The notes under the pieces are model-generated. The model did not search any database and had not been told where the DNA came from. It saw nothing but the letters and a program-made list of their open reading frames with translations. Positions 53,801 through 63,467 of a stretch of DNA of 64,000 bases are shown piece after piece. Made by a program: the position numbers and the translations under genes. Numbering within the stretch: position 1 is the first letter of the stretch; each line of letters starts with the position of its first letter. Origin of the DNA: Turritopsis dohrnii (lineage: Eukaryota; Cnidaria; Hydrozoa; Anthoathecata; Oceaniidae); the NCBI GenBank assembly GCA_027922465.2, contig BQMF02000002.1, positions 930,001 through 994,000 of the forward strand, read 5' to 3'.

Positions 53801-55286
53801 TACTGAAAACAAACTCTTTCCTTAGCCAAAGGTCTCAGTGTTATCATCGAATGAAGGTTTAGCTGTTACCATGTATTATAGTATGATTATTATTACTGTC
53901 ATTGAGGTTTAGGCAGTTGCATGAAGATTTTACATCATCCAATAAAAGTGAAACAGAATTACATAAACAATCTACCTGCAAATAGACCTTTCAAACATAA
54001 TAACAATATGACAGTTCTACATATAATATACTGCTCCGTTCATGAAATTGTCATTACTCAGGGATGTTCACCAACATGAACGAAAATCATTCTTACCTTA
54101 ATTTCTTTACATATAAACATGAAAGCAACATAAAAATAAGCAACACATAAGAAAATCATTACCTCACCACTGTTCTCAGAAGGGCAGCTCTACCCTCATT
54201 ATGGAAGCATATGATAATTGTTGTTGTTGGCAAATCCTCATCATATTTAACATTGCGACAACTGCAGTAAATGACATAAGCAAAAATTATTTTTTTTATT
54301 CCAGTGATTGACTGATATAACAGACAATAAAAATACATTTCTTCTACACTTTTTCAATACATCAGGCCCTACCAGGAAGAAATTAGTACACGTGCTATAC
54401 TTCGCTCGTGTCATAGAGTTTGCATGTGCGATGATGTCTTTTTTAGTAATATTGCACATGCGATGAAGATTAAAGGAAAAATAATTTATATAGCATTGGT
54501 GAAGGGGACGATTCTAGCAACCTTAGCGTCCTAAAGTCAGCTAGTTATCAGTGAACCCTAAACACTGAAACTAACAAAGTTAGCCTTATCATTTCACCAA
54601 TGATGCTACAGCTACACGTTTTTGCGACATCTTTTATTACAGCTTCGCGTTCGTTAAGAGTCCACAGTTTAAATTTCTGTGTTCTTAATGAATTTTTGCA
54701 TGTGCGATGATATGATTTATATCATTACTTGCAGGTGCGATATTTCACTAGTGTAAAAAAATTTGCACGTGTGCTGGCACGTGCACGTGCAATCGCACGT
54801 GTCTCTGGGTAGGGACTGATACATCCAAGTGTTATGTTTGAAACTTTCTGGAAATCAGATCATGAAAATATAAAATCACCTGGCATCACGAACATCGGGT
54901 ACTTCTCTATCCCATGGTAACGCATCACTAGCTTCCATATTATAAGCATTTCTTTGGTTTTTATCTTCACCAGGCTTTAGGCCAGCAGCTTTTACATACT
55001 TTTTCCAGTCAAAACTTGACAATATCCTATCGTCTTTTTTTTCATTTTTAAGTCTAAAACTAGGATCTTTAGGCACTCGAATCTTATCTTCTTGTTTTTT
55101 ATCTTCATCATGAGTTTCATGGTCTTTTACACGTGCCAGCTTTCCTATTGCTATATGTCTGTCCCTCTCTTCTTTTGATAGTGCCTCTGTAGAATATTGA
55201 GAATTACTACTAAAAAAATACAACATACCACCAATCCATATTACAAATAAAAAACCAATTAACAGTCTAGTCCTTCGTATTTTCAT
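47715..55286 (-). CDS. GALNT2-like: Polypeptide N-acetylgalactosaminyltransferase, GALNT2/14/16 type
   Basis: Thirteen coding exons, all GT-AG and phase-consistent, give 581 residues: 55286-54880, 54261-54163, 51735-51668, 50676-50489, 50180-50093, 50003-49916, 49593-49490, 49406-49280, 49168-49076, 48949-48866, 48678-48549, 48330-48211, 47864-47715. The protein is type II membrane: a short basic N-terminus, TM about 8-25, a stem, then the GT-A catalytic domain with DSH (235-237), WGGEN (342-346) and His370 in the metal/UDP-GalNAc site. A ricin-type lectin domain with three CLD/CLT repeats starts at about 455. It transfers GalNAc to Ser/Thr in the Golgi, starting mucin-type O-glycans. The stretch [18 protein letters not shown] and the exon content resemble human GALNT2 most. 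ATG 55284-55286 is preceded by a likely 3' splice site at about 55306, implying a noncoding first exon upstream. Confidence 0.93.
47984..48175. repeat. Six tandem copies of a 32-bp unit
   Basis: Exactly six 32-base units beginning ACAGTACTCAATCTCACATC, with a single T/C difference in the first copy. It lies in the last GALNT intron, between coding exons 12 and 13. Near-identity implies recent expansion, so it is probably length-polymorphic. Confidence 0.95.
48211..48330 (-). CDS. GALNT2-like: GALNT coding exon 12 (lectin beta repeat)
   Basis: 120 bases, [20 protein letters not shown] onward, phase 0 at both ends; second ricin-B repeat. Confidence 0.88.
48549..48678 (-). CDS. GALNT2-like: GALNT coding exon 11 (lectin alpha repeat)
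   Basis: 130 bases, starting [18 protein letters not shown] and [11 protein letters not shown] are the first ricin-B repeat. Confidence 0.9.
48866..48949 (-). CDS. GALNT2-like: GALNT coding exon 10
   Basis: 84 bases, [20 protein letters not shown], the conserved link between catalytic and lectin domains. Confidence 0.9.
49076..49168 (-). CDS. GALNT2-like: GALNT coding exon 9
   Basis: 93 bases, [20 protein letters not shown] onward, end of the catalytic domain. Confidence 0.9.
49280..49406 (-). CDS. GALNT2-like: GALNT coding exon 8
   Basis: 127 bases, [11 protein letters not shown] and [10 protein letters not shown]; the His of VGHVF is the third metal ligand in the family. Confidence 0.92.
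49490..49593 (-). CDS. GALNT2-like: GALNT coding exon 7 (WGGEN)
   Basis: 104 bases, [20 protein letters not shown] through VWGGENL, the Gal/GalNAc-T motif that contacts the sugar. Confidence 0.92.
49749..49850. repeat. Dispersed repeat, copy 3
   Basis: GAAGGAGTGCATTTCTATAG... CTCTTCATCGCAGTGACTTT... GATTTTGCCCACTGG, in a GALNT intron. Related to 40,731-40,822 and to the sequences flanking the mariner-like MITE. Confidence 0.5.
49916..50003 (-). CDS. GALNT2-like: GALNT coding exon 6
   Basis: 88 bases, [15 protein letters not shown] onward. Human family members have FDWNL here; the Gly for Asp change is in a usually conserved position. Confidence 0.9.
50093..50180 (-). CDS. GALNT2-like: GALNT coding exon 5
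   Basis: 88 bases, [20 protein letters not shown], ending inside the GGF codon run. Confidence 0.9.
50489..50676 (-). CDS. GALNT2-like: GALNT coding exon 4 (DxH motif)
   Basis: 188 bases. Contains [14 protein letters not shown] and TFLDSHCE, where DSH coordinates Mn2+. Acceptor ATTCAG, donor GAT|GTAAGT. Confidence 0.92.
50896..51305. mobile_element. 410-bp MITE with CCGTATTTCCTCTAATAAA ends and TA target site
   Basis: Both ends read CCGTATTTCCTCTAATAAA going inward and both are flanked by TA (50894-50895, 51306-51307). The interior holds repeated CCGCCCTCTATTAAACGCC units in both orientations. It lies in a GALNT intron (between coding exons 3 and 4). A non-autonomous element; the TA duplication suggests Tc1/mariner-type mobilisation. 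Confidence 0.82.
51668..51735 (-). CDS. GALNT2-like: GALNT coding exon 3
   Basis: 68 bases, [20 protein letters not shown]. The VDD segment binds the uridine part of UDP-GalNAc in the family. Flanked by TTTTAG and a strong donor GTAAGTA. Confidence 0.9.
51840..52746 (-). mobile_element. Internally deleted PIF/Harbinger-like DNA transposon
   Basis: The ends AGGGACTTTAAGATTTC are inverted (51840-51856 and 52730-52746) with a 3-bp flanking repeat AAT. The minus strand encodes broken pieces of a DDE-superfamily endonuclease related to HARBI1-type proteins. It sits in a GALNT intron between coding exons 2 and 3. At 907 bases it is too short for a full element and lacks the block with the first catalytic Asp. 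Confidence 0.8.
51986..52586 (-). pseudogene. Harbinger-like transposase remnant
   Basis: The ATG at 52584-52586 opens a frame with [20 protein letters not shown] and [13 protein letters not shown], the N-terminal part of this endonuclease family. A frameshift near 52,270 moves to a second frame with VRPVPELC and then [19 protein letters not shown] and [13 protein letters not shown], the segment around the second catalytic Asp. Between them the family's IDGT block is deleted, so it cannot be active. Confidence 0.78.
52747..54162. other. GALNT2-like: GALNT intron 2, remaining sequence
   Basis: AT-rich. It includes a 21-base direct duplication (TTTGATATTGGTCTCATATGA, one base trimmed here as TTGATATTGGTCTCATATGA) at about 53233-53275. 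No other feature seen. Confidence 0.45.
54163..54261 (-). CDS. GALNT2-like: GALNT coding exon 2
   Basis: 99 bases. Encodes [20 protein letters not shown], the first beta-strand of the GT-A fold, ending LLRTVV. Flanked by CTGCAG and GAG|GTAATG. Confidence 0.9.
54363..54818. mobile_element. 456-bp MITE with CAGGCCCTACC-type ends and CACGTG clusters
   Basis: The left end is CAGGCCCTACC and the right end reversed is CAGTCCCTACC. A 6-bp direct repeat ATACAT flanks the element (54357-54362 and 54819-54824). The right subterminal region has four CACGTG hexamers within about 40 bases (54,766-54,803). It lies in the intron between GALNT coding exons 1 and 2. The hAT-like form is inferred. Confidence 0.75.
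54880..55286 (-). CDS. GALNT2-like: GALNT coding exon 1 (signal anchor and stem)
   Basis: Encodes [20 protein letters not shown], a basic-then-hydrophobic signal anchor, followed by a charged, Lys/Asp/Glu-rich stem and the conserved [13 protein letters not shown] lead into the catalytic domain. The donor is CCAG|GTGATT, leaving two bases of a split Ser codon. Confidence 0.88.
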
Positions 55287-55696
55287 TCTTTGGCATATTT
55301 TATCTAAAGACAAAAATAAAATTTTGGTGTTAAATGGAATACAAAATCAAATCATACATTTTTTAGGTAGGAACCAGTTAATGAAAACATGGTGTAGATT
55401 TATAGTTGGATGATGAAGTGATGAAGTTACGCTTAGACAGATTTCCTGTCTTGTTTTCATTGTTTCTTTCGTAATATACAAGAGCAGACAACACAGAAAT
55501 TACGGTATACTATTGAAATACTATGCTCACAAGTGAAGTCTTTGTAAACTGCTGCTTCAGAAAATTTATGCTGTCACCAAATACAATGAAGAAACTTAAT
55601 AAAGGATAAGTTACACACTGAGTTTTTAATGATTTGCATGTGTAAATGAGACTTTATTATAAAATACTAGAAACCATAATGTACTGGTTTTATTAC

Positions 55697-55880
55697 CAGG
55701 GTCTACTCTAGGCCGAAAGAGCGTCTGTTGATCAGATGCTGCCCTCTACGCTTTTTTGTTTCTTAATTTATTTTGCTTTAAAAACTTCAAAAATCAAAAA
55801 TGAAAACGCCCCTTGGATGTTCATGATATGCCCTTTTCCTTTCTGCGGGACGCTGCCCTTCCATTCTAGATAAGACCCTG
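55697..55880. mobile_element. 184-bp MITE-like inverted repeat
   Basis: The left end CAGGGTCTACTCTAG and the right end reversed CAGGGTCTTATCTAG are inverted. GCTGCCCTCTACGC and its inverse-like partner AGGGCAGCGTCCC lie just inside. Eight bases separate it from the 3.26-kb transposon at 55889, whose ends also begin AGGGTCTTGG, so the two may be related. Confidence 0.55.
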
Positions 55881-55888
55881 ACTACTAC

Positions 55889-58800
55889 AGGGTCTTGGTC
55901 ACCAATTTGTCCCGAAACCGTACGTAACATGGTTTTTTGGTTTGACTCTTTCTCTAAAAGTAACTAGCTGTTCTTTTTCATGTAAAAACTTTCTCATTCA
56001 GGTAGAGTATTAGGGGCAATAATTGAATGTTGTTGGAAAAATTTGATTTTTTTAAAAATTAACAAGAAAATGCTAAAATTGACCGTACGTAACACCGGTT
56101 TTTATAGGGATAAAAGTTCAATGACTGATATTTTCATGACTGAAGGTGTAATTTGCTATCTTTTTGGCATGGATTTGTAAAGATGCTTGTAATTAAATGA
56201 CAAACATTTATTTTTTAATTATTTTTAATTTTGGCCGATGGATGGGAAAAATGACGACGGTCAAAAAAACATGCCGTACGTAACGCCCACCTTTGTAGGC
56301 CTATATTATTTCAGACCAAGGGTGTATTTCATTACTTTCTGAAATTTCAATTCTTTTGACTCCAGGTGTTTATGATTTGATCATTTTTTGGGGGGAGAAA
56401 TATATTTTTGATTGTTTTATTATCAAATTAAGGCTCGGAATTGGAAATTGACGATGAAAAACCGTACGTAACATTGACAATGCTGACCAACACAAGATTT
56501 TGTCAGCAAATTCATTTCTATTTTCTGAAACCTTGTATTGATAGACAATTTTGAAAAGCATCAGCATTTAATATATATATAGGTGCTGATCTTGAACCAT
56601 GGATTAAGTGTTACGTACGGTTTTCCCCTAAACTGTACGTAACGCGCAAATTAGAATATGGAGTTTGAGAAGTAGTCTTTTGTCGGTACCAGTCTATATT
56701 ACTTGAAACTTATTCTATTAAGAGATTAAAGTCATTAGTAGGTATTTAGAACTTCTCTTTTTTGTTTAATAGCTGTTAGTATAATGAAAACAAGAAATAG
56801 AGTTAGAGAAATTAGAATTCCCCAGCGGTTGCTCTTACCTTTCAACCCAGAACCAAAGACATCAGCTCAGAGGGTCAGAGAATACAGAGAAAGGCAGAAG
56901 AATAAGAAAGATTATGATCATGAGAAAGTTAAAAGAGGAGACTAGAAAGAGAGTGGCTGCAATCAGAGCAAAACTTGAAAAGTGTCCATTAGGGCGAAAA
57001 TGCAAGGATGAATCATGCAAACTTCATCCTGACCGTGGAAGGAAACGCGCAAAGTTATGTCGAACTGATCGAGGACAGGCAACAAGAAGAAAAAACCAAA
57101 GGGAAACAAAAGAAAAACTTTCTGTAAGTATATACATTTATTTATTAAATATTCAAGGTAATATGAACCTCCTTCCTCATCCTCTCCTTTCCACATAATT
57201 GCGGGTTTAATTATTTGTATTGTTTATTGTTGTTTGTTATAATGATTTGTCTTTTACAACATTTAAAACAGTATTTCAATTTTTTTAGGCACTTCAAGTG
57301 AAGATGTCTGGTCTTGTCAATGAAAATAGACGACTCAAACGCCAACTATCTACTGGTGTTAACACTAGCAGCACGAGCAACAAAAGTACGGAAGATATTT
57401 CATTCATACTCAAAAGTATGTCACCGAATTCAAAGCGAAAAACTATTAAAAGAATGGCTTCAACACCAGGCTACACTCCAGTCAAAAAGCGTTTGAGAGA
57501 CTCAAACATTAGGGTTAGGGAAGAACGTTTGTTTCAAGATGATGAAGAACCCCTTCGAGGTTTTGGAGAAGAAGTCATTAAGTTCATGCTGGACAATCAA
57601 AACTCTTTTGAGTGCCCTGACAAGAAAAATGATGAGATTCGCTTTCGCAGGGACACTCTTGAGATTTTGCATGAACGATTCATGATGGAAACTTTGATTG
57701 AATGTTCTCTTAGAAGCTTTACCCGCTATGTTCCGCCTAATATCAGGAAGCCAAAGCCTGAGGATTGGGCCAGTTTGTGTAAAACTTGTTTAAATCCTGA
57801 ACTTAAAGTTGAGGCATTGAAAATGCCTCAAATCACATTAGATAAGTTGCTCGACTTCAATAATGATCAACTCAAAAGGTTAGAAGAAACCTTTTCTGTA
57901 ACTAAGCTTATTACCTACAAGGAGTGGATATGTGAGCCTGTGACTCATAAAAAGACATCCACATCTAAACCTGATTCAACAAAAGAAAATGTTACAATCA
58001 CTACCAAGTCCTACAGAAGTGTGAAGGCTGTTAAGACTGCAAAGCCAAAAGTTTTCGTTAAAAAACTGGTCGCAGAAATTAAAGAATTGCAAGAACATAA
58101 TGAAAGGAAAATTTCACAATTTCGACGCATTAAGAACATAAGAAAAATTGTTGAAAATGATGAAAATAAGGCCGCTATGCTAAAGAATACCACTTTAAGA
58201 ATCTATGTAATAATCAATCTGTTTTTGATCTTTGTTCAAAGTCTGTTAGGATTATGTATATAAAAAAGGCTAATTTATTTCATTATTTTTGAAGCATTTA
58301 AAATTTTAAAAATAATATTTTCATATTTATATAACATAAAATGATATAATTGACATACAATTATATCATTTTATCAACTATTTCCTTTTTCAACTTGAAA
58401 TCTAAGATTTCTCTTCAGCGTTAGGGTTTTAATAGCATTTAACTGTACGTAACACAGAAAAGGTGCTGATACCTTAAATGTATTTTTGGGGTTACTTTCT
58501 GGAGTTATTTTTATCTAGGATGTCTAGAAAATACTTTAGCAGGTCATTTTTTCATTTAAAACTGCTCTTTCTATGTTTTACCAAAAAACGTTACGTACGG
58601 TTATATTTGGTCTATACAGCTACGGAATCTTGGATCTATTTGAGTAGAGCATAGATATTCTGTATGAGTTTTTTTTTTGTTTCACTATCTTAAGGACCTC
58701 TTTATACTATTTTCAGGCCTTTACCCAATTTCATTTCATGATAAAGCATTAAAAATTTATTTGCAAAACTTTTATTTAGAATTTCCAAGCAATTTTTTGA

Positions 58801-59149
58801 TTTTTTTCAAGAATATTTTCTGATTTAGCAATATATTCATAAGTTTTGTTGTTTTGTATCATGTCATATATGTTTTGGTAATGGTCTGTAGCAAAAATAT
58901 GTTTCCTATCAAAATTTCAATGAGTTCACAGGGAAAAAACTGATGTTATGTACGGTTTAAAAAAATTAAAGGGTCCGCTTATGTCATAGGCTATAACTTT
59001 TTTTCTCTTTTAGCCACTGCCCGGCAAACTTAGGGTTTTACAGTCCATAGGTACGGGATCATTTTGACACAAAAGAATATTAAAAGTATTGACCTTTTTT
59101 TGGAAAAAAAATTTCATTTTTTTCGGGACAAATTGGTGACCAAGACCCT
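55889..59149 (+). mobile_element. 3.26-kb DNA transposon with CCGTACGTAAC subterminal repeats
   Basis: 29-base perfect terminal inverted repeats begin AGGGTCTTGGTCACCAATTT (55889-55917 and 59121-59149). At least nine copies of ACCGTACGTAAC (one-base variants allowed) lie on both sides of the gene: 55917, 56082, 56273, 56461, 56610 (reversed), 56632, 58442, 58590 (reversed), 58945 (reversed). No clear target-site duplication; only a 2-bp AC is shared. The encoded protein belongs to a cnidarian/fish family of uncharacterised transposase-like proteins, judged from remembered motif patterns, but it stops early. Confidence 0.8.
56784..58263 (+). pseudogene. Transposase-like protein gene, N-terminal half, frameshifted and truncated
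   Basis: Exon 1 starts at ATG 56784 with a basic PKTSAQRVREYRERQKNKK motif. A frameshift between 56,911 and 56,943 moves to the frame continuing ETRKRVAAIRAKLEK and a Cys-rich CPLGRKCKDESCKLH stretch, up to the donor TCT|GTAAGT at 57123. Exon 2 (57289-58263) resumes in phase after TTTTTTAG with a coiled coil (NENRRLKRQL), then GFGEEVIKFMLDNQNSFECP and SFTRYVPPNIRKPKPEDWAS before LCKTCLNPEL. This order is seen in a multi-copy family of uncharacterised animal proteins whose C-terminal part looks like a nuclease. That part is missing here, so the gene is probably inactive. Confidence 0.65.
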
Positions 59150-61938
59150 ACAGTAATTTTAACTTTTTTTGAATACCATATCTCATTCAATGTTACCAAT
59201 TTGCCCCCCAAAATGCCAATATTATGGACCCTATTTCTTGGGAACCAATAGGAATTTTCAAAAAAAAAATTAGACAGGCGTCTGTTTACATTGTTTAAAA
59301 TATCACGTGACTTTTTTTCTGACGTCACAAGGTGACTACTGTTTTCTGTTTGTGAACGCGCAATACAGAAAGTTCAAAATATTTCAACTTGAAAATATGC
59401 GTAACTGCATAACTTCTCATAAAGACTTTGAGGTCTGGATGTTGAACAAATCTGTCCTTGATAATTCAAAAGTGGAAAATCAATAATGCTTATTACTCTG
59501 TAATTGTTAATGAAAATAAACTAAAAATGTTCACAATGTCTTATTTTTATATATAGAACTAGTAACCCGGGTAAAAACTTTTTACCGAACTTAACTTCGA
59601 AAATGTTAGGTCAAATCCACCATTCCAGTGTACGTACCCCATGACAAAATATAAATCATAATCGCAACTCAAAAGTGTACCTATGTTGTAGAGCTCGAAA
59701 AACTGATCAAAAAAGTGTATGGGATCGTTTCGCTACGACCAACCTTTGCAGAGATATCGTCAATTAAAGATTTTGATGACATCATATCCGCAGTACCAAA
59801 TTAAATTTAGGTCGAAATGTTGCATCACCCTACCACCCGTATCGCTGACCCTAAAAAACGTCAGTTATCCCTATTGGTTCTCGAGATATTTCCCCAAAAA
59901 CGTCGCGTTCAATTGGGGATGCAATGCAATGATTCCCCGTGATCATAAAAAAACTGACGTCATATGCCACGTGCTTTTGGAATGATCATGAAAAAAGTGT
60001 CTCTCGCCTCTACGTGGTTTTACGCGCACATAAGAGGACGATGACCGTAAATTAAAATTAAATATATCACTCTCTAAAATAAAAGTGGGATGCACACTCG
60101 CTATTATATATAAGATGAATTTTAAAAAAAATTATTGACATTTTTTTCTGACGTTAATTCTCCTTTAATTCCTAATCAGCAAGACATATGAAAACATATA
60201 TCATCATGGAATTCATCTGTAAATAAACAAAAACAATAGTTATTAAAAGGAATCTCCATTACGTGAGATAGTTTATCAGTTTTTGGTTAATATCTTGCAG
60301 ATTGTGGCACAACACAAGTTTTTTTCTTTTTGATAAAAACAGTGTTAAATGTAGCTTTGAAGCATCCCTGGTGGTTTCAGGTCGCAGTGGCAATTCATGT
60401 GACCATATTTTCATTTTCTATTTGTACGTGATTCTCGGTTTTCCGATAAATAACTGAATTGAGATACACACAAAACACGTGTTGGTGCATACACAGAGTG
60501 TGACTGAGAGTTCTTTGTTAACATAAATATATTATGGAAGTAGGAAATGCATTCAATAATCTCAAAGAACTTCATGCTGTCACATTGGATGTGTGAGACT
60601 TAGCTTTGTAAAGAGAAGAGAAGTATGAGTGTGACATCAACATTGTTATGATGTCAGTTGACAACTGGTGCTATCTCAATGGTTCAGCAAAAACAAATAA
60701 GGTGAATACAATTTTAAGGAATCCGAGTTGAATATCATAACTGAGGGAAGAAAGTATCTGTCTGGAAACTTCAATTGATTCTTCAAAATACAAAGAAAAT
60801 AATCTCAAAGCTACTAATCACCTGACAAATGAAAGATAATGCATGGAATGGGTAGAAAAACTATATATATTGAAAACATTCCACGTATAAATAAAAAATT
60901 AATTTTGACAGTATGTGATTTCATGTGCGAATCGCAAATATAAATTAAAATATGGTCACATATGTATGAATAATAGGCAAATGCAGTTTTTCAGGGATCC
61001 AAGTCTGGGTGCTATTTCCTTAAATTCGCACCTCCCATTCTCTGTCCAGGGTCAGGTCAGGGTTTGGGTAAGGGTTAGGGTTATTTTTATCTCCGTGATG
61101 AAGAGTCAACTAGTAAAAAAATATGGCAGATACATTTAGGGGGTTGGAAAAGGAAATATCACCCCAAGTCTGTGCCCCCTGTCGTCTGTGTCTGTAAGGT
61201 CCCTAATAATAAATAGATAGATGACTGGATGGAGAGGAGCCTCAAACTTGAGTACAACAATTGATGCAATTTTGCAAATTTTTCTGAACCAAATCTTAAT
61301 TACTTTAATGCCTGCTCCAACTTCTTTTCCTTCTCCTTTTGCTGCGCAGCTTTTCACTCAGTCTGTTTCTCTCTCTCTCTCTCTCTCTCTGTGTGCCTAA
61401 ATGCTAAAAAAGGTGCATCATATATCATCATCCATCGGGTTGTTTATCTACTTATGATAACAACAATTACTTATGGCAAGAACAGCAGAGAAAAATTTGG
61501 CCAATGACTCTAAAGAAACTTTTGAAAGACAACAATATTTGGAATTATCGTAAATGATTCAGACTTTCTTATTAGAACCGTGCGCTGTTTTCGCCGACAT
61601 CCGTGGTGTTTACGTGTTTATGAACACCATATTTGATTTCTGTAAAGTAATGCTTCCTCAATTCTCTACTATATACACTGCTACATCTTAATAAAGTATT
61701 TCATTTCAGATTGATAATTGAAAAATAAGACGAGAAAGAATACATACAATAAAGATTTTCGAATTAAATTCCATCTTTGTGGAAATGAAGTTGTTGTTTT
61801 TAACATCCATATCTTCTTTGCTCGCATAGACTATCGAACATCTTTACTATTTCCCAGACCTTCATGTTAAATCCCTTTTTCACATGCTGCAGATTAATCG
61901 AAAGACGCAGTTTGCATCAACTGCCATTTCTACTAATA
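59150..61938. other. Intergenic, repeats only
   Basis: It contains a TAACCCGGGTAAAAACTTT-bearing stretch at about 59,566-60,110 that may be another repeat, a short telomere-like GGGTAAGGGTTAGGGTTATT at about 61,064-61,083, and a (CT)n microsatellite at about 61,368-61,390. No gene was recognised. Confidence 0.45.
61368..61390. repeat. (CT)n microsatellite
   Basis: About eleven uninterrupted CT units followed by GTGTG. Confidence 0.9.
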
Positions 61939-63467
61939 ATGGACAGAGGATTTGGTTCTTTTCGCGGATCTAACTACGGTGGAGTTAGTCGTCAGACTGA
62001 AAATCGATATGATGATTTCTACAGTGATTCAAGAAGAGGTGGACAAGGACGCAATAGCAGTAATATCAACAGAATAAGAAATTCTGGGGAATGGGTAAGA
62101 TTCAAAAAACAAGTTATAAAATTAGGCATACCAGCAAATTTCTTGAAGAAAAACTGGACCAAGTGTATATAGAAACCTAACTTCATCATTTTTATGGTGC
62201 TCCAGCTGCAAAGAATTTATATATAGCTTGTTTTTACTTTGTGCTAATGATTTTCCATCACGAGACTGTGACAAAAAGGATCAGAATTTGTGACTTGGTA
62301 TAAGTCCTTGTTTCATGTTATTTTTATTAAGTAGGGATGTTTTTTCAGCCTTTCATCTTCACACTCTATTTTCTACTTTAGAAACAAAATGTCAACTAAT
62401 ATTCAAACACAATTCCATCTTGATTAAAATGAAATGTTTCCTGTTGTACTTGTGTGAGAAGAGACATAATTAAAATCTTCAATGTTATTATACTATTGTC
62501 TGGAAAAGACTAGCAATTGTCCCGCAATGTGGCATTGCTAAATTACAACCTATTACTATCCTACGGATCTCATGAAACTATACACTCTGAAGAAATCCAG
62601 TAATCCTTATAATATCTTTTCCCTCCATTTCATTTGATAACTAAGCTAACTAAAAATTGATAGGTTAATTATGACTTAATGACTTGGTTTCATTCTCCTG
62701 CTGATAATCTGTATAGATGGAAGATTTCTATAAACAGATGCAATGGATCAGTTGGTGAGATCCTAATATCTCCAACATTCATATGTGTATCTTTACTGGA
62801 CTAAATTTGTCTGTTTTAAATAATGATGATCACTCAACATCATTATAGCCTGATTGAGTAGGCCCGGGAAAATGTTGTGAGATAATTGAACACTGGGAAT
62901 AACTTGCAATAATAGTTGACTTTCTGAGCAGCCATGCATACGTTTTGTGGTAGACTCAAAACGATAATAGAGAATGCAAAAACTCATTTGTGCAATTTCA
63001 TGTAACAAATATCTCGAATATCTTAATAGCATATACTATTTGCTACCAGTATATTAACAATCTCATATATGTTATATATGTTAACCATTCAAAATCAAAC
63101 ATAATTATCAGCTCATTAAATTTGCACTTATCCAAGCCTTTGTAATAATTATATCCGTGAATGAAATAGTGATTGCTTAATGCAAACTCTGTTGCCACCT
63201 TGTCTTACGTAGTGATTTTGAGTTATATAGTTAGAGTTCAAAACATCTGTTAAGTCTTGTTAGGTTGCTGATAATTTTCTCAAATGCTTCTGAATATCCT
63301 GGAGTCTGAAGCAATAACATTGCTGTTCCAGATCTAAATGAAATGTTTCATGATTCATATTGTTTATAAATCATCTTATCTATGCCTGTTGTAATTGCAT
63401 TAATAGGGCGGAGGAAATAGCAGAGACCGAGGTTTCTTCAATCAAGGATATGGAGGAAGAGATCGTG
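61939..63467 (+). CDS. Arg/Gly-rich (RGG-type) protein, first coding exons, continues beyond the window
   Basis: Exon 1 is 61939-62094 (ATG to TGG|GTAAGA, 52 codons, phase 0). It begins MDRGFGSFRGSNYGG, then DSRRGGQGRNSSN. Exon 2 is 63407-63467 (after TTAATAG, to CGTG|GTATGA) and encodes GGNSRDRGFFNQGYGGRDR. The frame is compatible. Such RG/RGG low-complexity N-termini are typical of RNA-binding proteins, but no RRM or other domain is in view, so the family is not assigned. An in-frame ATG at 61864 exists, but a likely splice acceptor (CATGCTGCAG at about 61,894) lies between, so I prefer 61939. Confidence 0.6.
62095..63406 (+). other. Intron 1 of the RGG-type gene
   Basis: 1,312 bases of AT-rich sequence between a GTAAGA donor and a TTAATAG acceptor. 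No other gene recognised. Confidence 0.5.
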
